A stretch of 64,000 nt of DNA, from assembly GCA_013397845.1 (NCBI GenBank), contig VZTG01009143.1, positions 186,001-250,000 on the forward strand. Direction: 5' to 3'. Below the pieces are notes generated by a model that saw only the letters and a list, made by a program, of their open reading frames with translations, ran no database searches and was not told the origin of the DNA. Source of the DNA: Melanocharis versteri. Its lineage: Eukaryota > Chordata > Aves > Passeriformes > Melanocharitidae. Positions 1 through 13,000 of the stretch are shown here, piece by piece. The position numbers were made by a program, and so were the translations under genes. Position 1 is the stretch's first letter; each line of letters starts with the position of its first letter.

Positions 1-3000
1 TGCTCCCACGTTATGAATTAGGGATATGTCAAAATTCTTTGTGTGTGCTAAAGGCAACCAAGCTTCCAGATAATGGACTGAGCAGTGGTCTGGCACTCCT
101 TGGAACTAATGCAGCTGAACAAGGGCTTTGTTGAAATGAGAAAGCCTAAAAGAGATTTGCTCAGATCAAGATTTAAGCTTTGTCGGACATGTTCACCGTG
201 GCTCGGAGAGCTGCCCAGACAAATTGCAGGCAGCAGGGAGCTCTGGTGATTAGAGAGGGAAGAGGGGAAAAAAACCAAAGAACAAGAAAACAAAATAAAC
301 CAGAATTGGAAAGCAACAGCCTCATGCTGATGGTGCACTCAGACCCAGCTGTGTCACACAGCACAGGACACCTGTCCCCAGTTTGCCCAGCCAGACCCAC
401 CGAGGGCCCCTTTTGCCATTTCTTGGTGACAGAGCCACCAAGACACCAAGCCAAAGCAAAAGGGGCACGTATGGATTTCACCCACTACAATCTCTGGTTG
501 CAGGTCTCACCTTTCTACCAGCCAGAGAAGCAGCTCAGTGACCCAACTTTGCAAGACTATCTCAATTTCCAGGGCATATCTTCTGTCTCAGGCAAGGATG
601 GGTTGCAGGACACAGCCTTCGGTTTGGCTTTACATCAAAAGTAATACCACTGACAATTTCCCAAAGGTAAAGTGAGCTCCAGAGCAAGAACACCTCTGAA
701 AACAGGACAACCTCACCATGACCCCATGACTCTGCCCAAGCAATTTTTAGGAAATTGCTTTCTTTTAGTCTACTCCCACCAGCTCTCCATTTCTATCACT
801 GATGGGTCTCTAGTGAGATCCACAGCCCAGCTCCTGCTGAAGGCATTGTAGAGGATGTAGCCTGGATGTAGCCCAGACTTGTCTATCCCAAGGTTCATTT
901 CAGCTGCTTCCCCCATCCTCCTGGCCTGAGCAGGCAACAGAAATTCCCAGCAGGGCAGGGAGGTGACACGTGGAGGCACGCAGCTGTCACTGCACTGCCA
1001 CAGGTAGACTGAGGCATCCCTTGCAGGGAGACAAGATGAACAGGAGGGGATGTTTCATTTGCCTCTGCAATATTTCAGCTCTCCCATGGCGATGAGCCAC
1101 TCTCCCATCGCCCTCCCAAGCCCCACACTCGGGAGCCCAGTGGCTGCCTCACATTCCGAGGCATCCAGGCTGCCAGCCCAGGGGGAACCCCTCTAATCAG
1201 CCGTGCTACACATGGAGTACAGGGTCCCTGTAATGGCTGAAACCTCACAAGACTGCATTTTAATTATGACTGTGTTAGAACAGAATCAGTTGCCTAATCA
1301 AGCTTAAATTAAATGCATATTTAGCAATTTTCATGCTAGCGTTCCCAGAAATGCGATACTTGCATGCTGAATTATTTATATTGTCTAGATCTCCAGTACT
1401 TTTTAAGAACAAAACCAGCAAACCTACACTCCAGGAAGGTAAGTAAATAAATTAACCACACTTTTCTGAATGGCTGTGGTTCCCCACTGCCTTGGCTGCC
1501 ATTCACTCAGAGCTCCTATAGTAAAACGAATGAAGAGCATTCAAACCCTGTCAACCAAATTACTGCGAGCATTTCCAGTGTAAACCTGAATGGAAGGATT
1601 CTTCCATTAACAACAGCCTACAGGTAAATATTCACTTTGTTTGTAAGGCTGGAGCTCCAGAGGGCAACTTGCTACAGCAGCTGCAGTAGGTAGTCCAAAA
1701 ATAGGTATTTCCCTGTTAGTGGGTGAGTTCAATGCTCATGAAAGCTGCTGCCTGAAATGACAGAACGAGGATGGGGGCAGCCAGGTGTTCTGCTCAGTGC
1801 TCCATAAGCTGCTTTCAAGGACATGCCCTCATCTCTGCCCCCATCCAGCAGAACAGCTGAACAATAAGTCTGTATGTAAATCCCACTGATTTCTTGTGAA
1901 TTTTAGGAAGGATCATCTGACAGTTAATCAAATTGACCAGGGATTTTGGTTACATAGATATAGATTTGGTGAAATATCCAAGTGACTGAACAGGGCTAGA
2001 ATTAAGCATGTGCTTCAGCCTATGCATACAGGTATGTCTTTGCAAGGCTGATTGTATCACATCTCTGTCCAAATCTCTGCTTGTCTTTGTTCCAGCTTCC
2101 CTGTCTAATAAGCCAGGATGATGGCACTTTCTGGGCTGTTATGAAGCATGAATAATATTGTTTAATACTTCAGATCCCACAATAAAAAGTGATACAAGCA
2201 CCAACTGCTGCTATATCAGCATAGCATTATACTGTAGAAATAAGTGTTATTAGAGTTATACGCAGGAGCTTTATTTTAATGCTGTGCAGTTTTCTACTGA
2301 GTCCATTAATGATCAGCCATTACAGCAAAAATAAATTACCTTTCAGAGCAGTTAAGTTTTTCATGGTACAAGCAGTACTCAAAATTTAACAGAAGCGACA
2401 GGTTGAATTCCCAGGGACACCTGAATTTTGTACATCAGCTGCTTTTGACAAACAGCAACACAGAAAAAAAGAAATCAATGTAGTAAAGCTTTCACTGGAA
2501 ATAGAATGATCTTATTTCAGTTTTCCATCATATTTCCCACTAAAATCATTAAGAATGAGGGGAGCAGAGAAATCTGTAACAAGATGTTGGCAAAAGCACA
2601 AGGGGATCTTTTTTCCAAGCTCTTAAAGCTACGTAGCCCTTCCTGAAGCTTAATAAGGTAGGTTTTAATGCCTAAAGTTGATGCCAATCAAACTCCATTG
2701 TGATCAAAGCCTGGGTGCAAAGCTATATTTTCCCCAACATACTGAATCATTAGTCAAAGTCCACTTCTGAAGTTATTTTAACATTTTGGGGCGGTTTCAG
2801 ATAAGAATGATTCAGATTTTAAAGATCTTCCCTTAAACAAAACCCACACATGTACATGACAGATGGTGTTAGACACACAGCGTGTAACCTATAGTAATGT
2901 GGCTATATATATATATCTCTTATCTGTGCATGATTTTAGAGATAAGAATAGTTAGCATCACTTGTACAGTTAGTCACAAGTCTGGCAGGGAACCTGAAAG

Positions 3001-6000
3001 CTGCAGAAAACTTGGACAAAGAACTCTGGTGTCAGGAGATTCGCAGGCACCAGAGGTTTGCATCTGGCTTGCTCCTTCTCTATCCCGAGCTTTTGAAAGC
3101 CAGTTTTAACCAAGTCACAATGACAACTCAGAGTTATAATGCAGCTGACAATGTCCAAGCAAAATGGTGCAATCTGGTTACTACCAGAGAGGAGATGGGA
3201 GAGTGGCCTGGTCTCAGTGTCTCATTTAAATCATCCCAAAGCCCTCCTGATCAATTTATCTTTAGTTTTCCTTGAGAGACCCCAGGTTATATACAGACTA
3301 AACCCACTAGTCAAGACTCCAGTCCAAAGGGAGATGTGAGACAGAGCAGATGAGACAAGAATTTGGTTAACAGAGTAAAGAATCCATGGAGTAAAAGCAG
3401 CTGAAATTATAACTTGACCCACTGCCATTCAAAAAACCAGAATATGCTAGTCCTGGGTGAGTGCTACACGAGGGACAGGAGGGATGACTCCATTGCTCAC
3501 AAACTAAGAGAGGCAGAAGATCATTTATGAAAAAGAGACACTCACTGTTTTAATGCACCTAATCTTCTGGATGGCTGGTAAACACGTAAAGGAAATTTGG
3601 AACTTAATGTTAAATAAGACTGCTTTTCCCAGAGCAAATAACAGATTAGTCTCTTAATGCATCAGAAACCCCATTCCAATCTTTTGCAGCTGTGTCCTTG
3701 GATATGGACAAACAAAAAACACATTGGGACAAATCTATCCTAATGCACCTCCACTGGCATCAGATACCAGTGTGACCTATAGTATTTAAGTGGGGGTTAC
3801 CCTGATACAAACTCACCCATAAGCCTGATTCCAATCCATTTTTAAGGAACACAGAGGCTGAAGCAGATGTCAGGGACATTAGCATCAGGCTCAGTAACTG
3901 AGTCACTACATTTGATACAGGATCTACTTATAGCCCAGCTAAGATTAACTGGAACATGTGGTTACCTGTCAGACGGATTTTGCTACAAAAATAACGATCA
4001 CGCCTTCCAAACCACAGCAGTGAGAAATGCCACCTCCATTTCCTCTGGATGTCAGGCAGCTGCAGCATTAGAACTAGCATTAAAATCAGCATTACATGAA
4101 AGCGAGGTTTCAAATGCTGTCCTCTACCTGTTCTCTAACCGAAGTCTGTGCACAGCAGTGTTTGTGATGTATCTGCCCTCTGCCTGACCAAAGGGGGTTT
4201 GGTTTTGTGCTAGTAGTACACTGCTGTATTGCCATACACTAGAGGTGTTTCAAAGACTTATCTTTATTTATTAATTAAAATTGGAGTTCCTCCCCTAATT
4301 GGCATGCTTCCCCTTGCAAATATTTAGTGCATGCTACTCTATTACTTCATTTCTTCTGGTTTTGCTTTTTGAGAACCATCTTAACTTCTTCAGCTTATAC
4401 AGGTTGATTTAATAAGTTCCCAAATCCTTGACAAGCACAGCTGCATCAGCCAGAGCCAGTGCAACAAAAGGCATTTGTGCATTGTCTTCCAGTGAATTCA
4501 GTGTGCACCTTTGCAGGTGTAGGATATTCCTGGGAACACAATTGGAGAAGTAGCAAAGCATTCCTGATTTGGTAAAAGTACTCCTACCTACACACGGCCT
4601 TGCAATATAAAAACACTTAGAAAGAAAACCACTGTTAGATATAATGAAGCTTCAGGAGATTGAGTTTAAATATGAAAAAAAATATAGACGTCTGAACATC
4701 AGACTGAAATATCTAGTAGGAAGCAGGGTGAGTTCACTATCAAGACTTTCTTTAGCAAACCTGCATGTGGCAGACACATATTATCAAGCAACCACGCTTA
4801 GAAATTGCCATGAATATTTATCAGTTTTTGTCTGGACAAAAGGATCAGATTTTGTCCACACAATACAGACACACTCTTGAAATGTTGGAAAAGTAGAAAA
4901 GCTTCTAGAGGAGCTAACACAGGGCTGGAAAGGATGTTGGTAAATACATAGAGCTATTCTGCAATCAGCCCAACGTCTGCAGCTTCCACTCCTGTGCCGT
5001 ATTTTGGTGGACAGATTAGCTCTCAGCAGCCTGAGCCAGAGCTTTGCTCTACCCTGCATGTCCAGACACCTTAGCAAGATCCTCAGGAAAGGCTCTTTCA
5101 CCTTTACCTGCTCAAGGTTGCTCATTCTGCATCTGCACCCCCACGAAACCACAGTGCTGGGGAAGCTGCAGCAGCCCAGCAGCCCCAGCCTGACAGAGGC
5201 TGATGCAGGTCCCTTGGCAGGAGCCCTAATCTCCTTACTGCTGAAGGGATGGAGCTTTTGAAATGTAATTAAAAATATGTTGTCTTCCAAATGACTTCAT
5301 GATCTTGGAATGGTTCTGGGAGCATTTAACTTAAACTGTGCCACATAAAAACAAGACCGCGAACTACAAAAAACTTGAAAAATATTAATGAGGTGCTGCT
5401 TAATTAAAGTCTGGATTAATTAGTAGACTGTTAGCTGTTTGTTTGTAAATACAGGTTGTCTTTTGTACTGAGTATGGTTCATTCAGTCACCACCAAGTCT
5501 AATACCAAAATATTTAACCAGGACTCAATCTTAACAGGCATATGTGGTTATATAAAAATCTCTTTTTAAATTTCCTTTAAAGAAAAAAACCTTTCTGGGA
5601 AGAGACTTCAGATAATGGCCAAATGCTGAAAATTCTGAAGACAGAAATCCTGTAAAATGACTATATATATATAATGTGCATATTTGCATTTTAAACCAAT
5701 CTTGTGATTTCCTTAGAGGACGTAATGCTGATAACACAAAAATTTTATATAATCCAAAAGCATCCAACAGTTTGGAATGGCTTTCTCAACACATACTAAA
5801 GATGCTGCTGAAGGACGTGTGCCAGGACCACAGATTGCTGGACACAGATTTTTTTGTTGTGCATACGACTTCTCTGATGTAGCACTTTGCATTAGATATT
5901 AGCATAGGGAGCATAGAAAGGGACTGTCATATGTTAGATCCTGCACAAAAACTAATTTCATAGCTCTCTGTAAATCTAATTATCTGACTGTGCTTCCTGA

Positions 6001-9000
6001 AGAGAACTCCAACTTTTACTGTATTAAAGAAAAGGCAAGGCTGCCACTATTGCAATGCTATTTTTGAGCAGACAGGCTGACACAGAGATCACCCCTGAAT
6101 GCTGCCACTCTCATTTGCTTTAGTCCATGCTGGTTTAATAACACCAGAAAATGTTTTATTCATATTCATAATAAAGCTTTGGAAGAATGCACATTTCACT
6201 TTTGTGTCATATTTGTGTCACTGGCCAAGTGACTGTAATAAGGACTCAACTGGTAGAGCATGAATTTGAAGCAGCTGTGGAAACAAAAGATTTTTGGTTA
6301 CAACTTTGGGAGGATTTCAAACTCAGGAGAATGACTTCCACCAATATACCCTTAACTAGGGTTCTTTTATGGCTGAGACAACAGAGGGGCTGAATTTGAC
6401 CACGATGAAGCAACTTCCCAACACAAGAGGTAAAAAAGTGACTGTAATTCTCTGCCTTGAAACTCCCCAAGCACAGAACTGCTCCCAGCACAGAGCAAGA
6501 GGAATGAGCTTTAGGTGCCTCAGAAGTCCCAGAGCTGCTACAACGGCCTCTCTGGGATTCTTTCCACAGGAAAAAGATCAACACTTCTTTTATTCTGATG
6601 GATTACATTGAAAGTTGGCAGGCTGAAAACTTATAGAAGTTAGTCCACATTGTTCAGTGCAGGGTGCAAAAACAGTAACTCCATGTTTGATTACTTAAAT
6701 GAACAAGCGAGCATGAGCGGGTGGCTACACCCTACCCTGCAGGCAGTGATTGTATCCAACATCCTTTTCAGATTTTGAGGTTGTGAAATACATACAAAGC
6801 ACTTGGAAGCTGCTGCTGGTCCCTGGTACAATTATAAAAGGCACCTTCAGGTGTTTGTGACAACAGGGATTGGTCACAAAGAACACTTTGTCCTCATCTT
6901 ATGGTCCTGTGGAACAGCACTGAATTTCACCTCTAAGGCAGAGGAACCTGAGTAGGAGCCCAGCTCCCAGGGATGTGCCCAGTGGCACAAGCAGGAGTGA
7001 AGTTCAAATATCTGCTCTACATAGCTCATTAACAGAACATGATCAGTCTAGGAGGAAAATCCAGAGGGAATTCTAGGCTATGCACCTCTGATTTGGTTCA
7101 ACGCGTGCAATTAAAACATGCACTGCAATATCTCTAGATTTGCTGAAGTTACAGATAGTGTCACCATTCTGAGGGCCACATTCGGTGTTCCAGGACAGTA
7201 AGTGTGCACTGAGCTGGATCCTACCTCCCACACCCCCAGACACTGGAGGCATAAATCTAGAACTTTCTGCTTTCCACTGATCTGTTGTTTTTCACCTTAA
7301 GAAAGGCTCAAGCATAGAAATTTATCATCTCAAAGTGCTCACAGACTTATGGCTTTCTTTCCATTGCATTTAATGCTAAATGCCTTGAATGTGTCAATGT
7401 CCTACCAAATTTTCCGAACCATTCACTCTTTGCCCCAAATATTCATCTTTTGCTCATTCAGGTGCTTTTTATCAGTGCCAAAAGAAGTCTTACAAACTTG
7501 GAAAATGCTGCTCCTTTAGCCCAGGAGAGCTTCTCAAGCTCCTGTCCTTCCCTTGGGAGATATTTCTTTCAAAAAAGCGTCTTAGGCACAAAGAAACACA
7601 TCATCAGCTCCACCACCACAGCTCCTAAGAAATTCCTGTATGCCATCCCCTGCCTTCCAGCCATTTCAACAAGCCCTTTTATTTGATTTTTCAGAGAGAA
7701 GTTGTGACGTGAACTGATCAACATTATACTCAAGGTAAAAGCAGCAAAGACCTAATCTATATTTAACCCGCTGAACACTGCACAGACACTTCCCAATTGC
7801 AAAGGGCATTGAGCCCTTTGGGTGTCTCATGAGAGCAGGTGAGGAAGAAAAACCTGGCAGAGAAATGAACAAACGCTCTCGTGTGACAGAGTTCATCTCT
7901 GAACCTGAAGCCTGACCACCAGCCAAGGGAGAGGTTTGTACCTCCAGAGTTACAAAGGGTGCTACAGGTTGTCCTGCAACTGAAAAATTTTCCAGAAATG
8001 TTCACGCAACCTTGAGGTAGAAAACATCTTCTCAACGCATTTGCTCCAGTAGTCTTCAGCCAAGAACAGCCAGAAATCCCACAATGGCCTCTGGTGGCAT
8101 AAGGCTGACAACCTCCTGTAACCTCAGTCTTGCCCTTAAAGTAGCGTTCACCACTTCCCAAAATAGAGCATGTGAGCAGATGCTTGGGAGAAAAGAAAGC
8201 AAACATCTGTCCTGTTGGAAATGCAAATCCTCCATACCCAGCCCCTGCCAGTCTGCAGCTTGGCACCAGTCCACCCCCAGCTCTGCAGCACGTGGGTGGA
8301 CACAGGGAGCAGCCCGAGCCCCGGCTCCACTCTGGACTTTGGGAAAGCAGAGCGTGAGGCTCAGCCCAAGGAGGATAATGCTGGCTCCTACATTGTAGAC
8401 CCTAAGCAAGCAGGGGTTAGCTGGGGGTCCCAGCTCTGCACTACAGAAAGGGCATTTGCCAGGGAAAGGGGACAAACAGCTGGATCGTGCCATGCCACGT
8501 GTGCGCCTGTACCCCGTGTGTACGCGGGATTTGCTCCGTTGTTTGTGACATGCAATAAAGCTGAACAAGTGCAAGAAGTCACGGGAGTGCCAGAAGGAAA
8601 ATCCTAGCTGTTACTTTAATTGAGAGTGTGCTTGTTTGCTATGTTCTCCGCTGGCAGCACGAGCATTTTAAATAAAATATGACCAGTAATTTATTTAGCA
8701 AGCAAGTCTTTGAAAAGTTCTTTTTGCACAGCGCTTAGTAATTTATACCAGACAAGATTAACCCTCCTTTCCCAACACACATCCATATGCTTGAAGTGAT
8801 GGGGGGCACGATCCACATTAAATATTTCTCTAAAATACCACGTTTGGACACATCCCTAGCTCTGTTCCACCACCTCACTGCCTCAAAGGGCTTCAGAAAA
8901 AACGCGAGCTGGCCAAGGAGTCACTCCTTTGCTCCCAGGATTCAGTTTGAGTCTTCTCCCAGTCAGTGCTCTTCCTTCAGGAATATATATTATTCATTCT

Positions 9001-9929
9001 ACATATTGTGGTGCAGATCAAGTGACTGTAGAGCACAGACAGCTCTACGCAGCTGCAGCTGCTCAGCTGAAATTAGGTGAAAGACTCTGCGCTGTCCGCA
9101 TGAAGTGTTCACACGTGCACTGACACAGAGTACACGCAACCCTGGATAACCCACCCCAGGAAAGGACAGAGCTCCTGGGTTACCTGGAAACATTCCTGTG
9201 AACTTTAGCCACAGCTCTGTGGGTGGGTTTGCTCTGCCAGAGTGGTTTAAAGCAGACCCCGAATCTTGGTTTCAGTCACTCCCTCTTCCCACACATCTGG
9301 GGAAGCGTGTGCATGTCTGTGTGCACACAAACACTTCATATATGTGTTAAATCTGTTCATACAAGACAGGCATACACACACAGAGTGTTTGTATGCACAT
9401 ATATACTATTTTCCATGGGAAAAAACCATAATCATGAGGAATCAATAAGTTAAAAAAAAAATAAACTCGTACATGTTCAAAGTCTGTTTAAAGCAGTCTA
9501 AAGCAGTCAGTTTATCCTTCTTCAAAATGGCACCAACTTCCAAGATAATGGCCACAGTGGCCAGCAATTTCTTTGGCATTTACAGCCTGGCTCATTTTCC
9601 ATTTTTATTTTTTATCTTTCCAATATTATTATCTAAATACATGCAGCTTTTCCTCTGCTGAGGAGAAACCTTAATATTTTGAAAATTCTATTATAATTTT
9701 GTGCAACAATAGGGTTAAGTCATTAAAACTTAACCTTACTGAATATTAGGAGATGCACGCTTTATTGTGTAGCCTTGAGCCTTGGTATAACAGCAATGGT
9801 TTTTCATTTTAATCACAGCAGTTTTTTAACTATTTAGTAGAACTTCAGAAACTTCTTGCTATCTTTAACCAAAGTCTCTACCCTTGGTCAGCTGAGGGAC
9901 AAAGTGTCAAAGGGATGATAAAAGTACAT
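1..9929. other. Intergenic DNA, no gene recognised
   Basis: About 10 kb, mostly AT-rich, far downstream of NPTX2. Open frames are under 175 residues, overlap on both strands, lack recognisable domains and have no consistent splice-flanked exons. The longest group (about 8056-8607) follows local GC enrichment with a few CpGs. A short (AT)n run occurs at about 2904-2917, and a 10-base duplication (TAAAGCAGTC, twice) at about 9488-9509. AT-rich homeobox-motif-like stretches at 1260-1400 and 5380-5450 are candidate noncoding elements only. Confidence 0.7.
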
Positions 9930-10065
9930 GTGTCTGTATATATACACCTGCACACATGCACAAAATATACGTATTTTTATATACTATGTTTATATAGCTA
10001 CTATAATTTATAGTTACACAGTTATATAGTTTTATATGGTTATTAAACAGTGATATTTGTAAACT
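9930..10065. repeat. AT-rich low-complexity tract
   Basis: A run of TATA/ATAC-like words interspersed with a short CA-rich part (GTATATATACACCTGCACAC), then repeated TTATATAG-like words. Degenerate microsatellite-like composition without a clean period; no coding potential. Confidence 0.6.
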
Positions 10066-13000
10066 GTGTCTCACTTTTTTGCAGCATTTCTTTTCAGATC
10101 ACATTTTGGGAATGCGTAAGAGCCAGCCATTCGGATTTGTGTTTGTCCTAGCATATTTCATACAAATCTTAGGAGCAGGCAGTAAATAAACTGAAAATAG
10201 AAATTTATAAAACTATAAGCAATATCATGGTTGAAAGTCAAAACTGTCACCAAGAAGAGATTTTCAACATTTGGACTCACCTCCCACTCCTTACAATCGT
10301 GCAGGTCACGGTACTCATATCAAGAAAAGAATCCTTCTAGATACTTAAATTTTAGTTTAGATTTCAAATTGGGTAGAGAACTGTAAAGACTTGAACAAAA
10401 AGAAATCCGTTGAGCCCTAAGTCTTCTTGCAAGTAGACCACCTCTCATATACAGATTCTTATTTTTCTGAAAAAAGTCAATTTAAGCCCATTTCAAAGAA
10501 GTGTGTATCTCACTGAAACTCTTTTTATCTTATAACCACTCCAAACTTTCCAAGCTTCATGTTATGACCACTGAGTTTATTCCTAACCTTGCTCTTTCTG
10601 ACACTTCTCTTGGGTGAACAGAGCCGGTGTGTGCACAGACACAGCACGGCTGATCACTGCTACCTTTCACTGTAAGGTACTTTACCTGGAGCAAAATCAG
10701 GCCTGGGATGTTCAAGCAAACCATCAAATTCAGAAAGACCAGCTGGCAAGGACAGCATGCGAATGCCTTAATAATAATTTAAACTCTGATAACGTTCAAG
10801 AAGAAACTAGTTATATTAAAAAAACCCAAAGAGTTTGACAGCCCAAGACACTATGGGTTTTCAGAACCACGCTAATGAAGATCTCAGTCAAGTCTTGGAG
10901 AAACCAAGAGGCGATTTTAGGACCTAAACTCAACAAAAGGAAGCTGGGTTCTCGCTGCGGGGATGTCTGAGTTTCCCAGTGCCACAGGCTGGCTGGGAAT
11001 GCAGGCACAGGTCAGCTCTTCCCAGCAGGAGCTGGCTCCACGGTGCTCAACCACAGTTAGCACCACGGCAGCTCCAGCTCCCGTGGAATTCAGCTCTGGG
11101 AAGCTCTGCTCATCTCCTCCCTCTGCACAAAGCCCCTCTCCCTCTGCAGCACCCACAGCACAGCACAGCACCCACCGGTGCCCAACCCCTCCCTGGCTCT
11201 GCCCACGCTCCCAGTTCTCCCAGTCTGAGTCTGGGCTGCAGCCACAACCTTTCCAAACAGGACGGGCCACCCCGAGCCACAGTAAAATACATTTTCAGCC
11301 AGCTGCACTCGAGTATGAGGGTGCCAACGTGAAACATTATTCCTCCTAAAAAGTCTTTATTAGCAAACACAAGCGCACTAAATATTTAAGGCCCAGTTCC
11401 ATGACCTACTGCTTAATGTGCAGGGCGAGCAGAAAGCAGGACCCTCGTCTGCTGAACGTACAGCTGGGCTCAGTTTAAAGGATCACTGGGTAACAATCGA
11501 GATACAGCAGTGCTGGGCACTGGTCATGCCACAGCACAGCAGGGCTCATATTTAACAATAATGAAACAACAAGGAGGCCCATCTTTTTTGTGGCTCCAGT
11601 TTTATTGTCTCCAGTAGCTATTTACAGGGAAATGGTTGTGGAGAAGAGAGTTCAGCTCCACTCAAAAGAAGTTGTGCAAAGCCTGGTTTAGGAAAGACTA
11701 AATCTCATTGTAATCTGACCAGACCAGCCAGGTGCATCTCCACTGAACTCTTTATAGCTGTGTAGCATAAAACTAGAAGAGATCAGCAGTAAGGATCACA
11801 TTTAGAAACTAAAATGAAAGAGGAGGTAAGAAAAACGTCATCCATCTCTTCTGAAGAATGTTTGTAAAATCAGGTGGGTTTTACACTCTAAAACGAGTAG
11901 CTACCAACTCAAAATGTTATATTTAAAATGCAGTGTTATTTTAGACATATTTTGTTTGTGAAATTGGTGGGGATGGACTAAGAAGGGAGAAATTCCTGGA
12001 TCTATACCTCCCCCAGACATTTCCCAGACATTTGAGTGCCCAAAATATACACTGCTTTCTGTTGTTTGATTCCATGGCAGCAACAGTTCTTTCTCCACAG
12101 CTACTGTGTTCACAGGCAGCAAAATCCCTTGGCTCCCTCCAGGCATCCAGCCCCCACCCTTATACTGCTGATACCCAGGAAATAAACCTACTTATTGTTC
12201 CCTTATTGATTTTACAGAGCTAGAACATCTCTGGGAAACAGAGTCTACAACTCGAATAAAGATGATCTGATTAACTCTGCAATTGTACTTATTGCTACTA
12301 GACCCCTTTTTTCCTTCCTAATGGGATTATTGATTTAGAGCTTATAGCAACTTAAATGTAACCACAAGATACGCTGTGCACAGAGATAAAGCAAAGAAAG
12401 AAATGTTCACTTTTAACAAGGAGGACAAAGTAACACTTCTCTGAGCATATCAATGGAGATAGAACAGCTTTAAAATAAGTGATTTGTTAAGTATTTCCTT
12501 GGAAAACCCAGGGTTGCATGTATTGGGTGGTGTTCCAAGGGACAGAGTAGCTTTCATCTGGTGCAGCAGCACCTCCCTCCCTGAACATGTGTCTGTCTTC
12601 CCCCCAGGATGTTTAATCCTGGTTTGTAGCAGCCCTGGAGAGAGGCCTGGCAGGGAGCAAGGATGCAAGAACTGCCTGTGGACCAAATGTGAGGCTCTTA
12701 GTTTGGACAGCAGAGCCCACTGATTTAGACCAGCACAGAGAACACAAGCCCATCACTTTCCCTCTCCCATAAATGAGATTTGTAGAAAATCCATGACCTC
12801 ACAAATAAAGGCACACGTAAGAAAAACATACCCATATTTAGCAGTCAGCATAATTATTGACCCCTGAATTTTTTTTTTTAATAATTGTACACAATAGCAC
12901 ATTAACAGAATTGCCTTTGGAGTAAGGGACAATAACCAGACAGTACATATTGTGTAGCAGAAAACCACAAACTGTCCTCAGTGCAGATACTCTGCAGAAT

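Noticed and set aside
8056..8607. Cluster of overlapping frames up to 172 residues on both strands
   Set aside because: Explained by local GC enrichment; the translations are low-information and mutually overlapping.
10917..11370. Several overlapping frames in a GC-rich patch
   Set aside because: Open in four phases at once, as composition alone would give; proline/serine- or glycine-rich with no domain.
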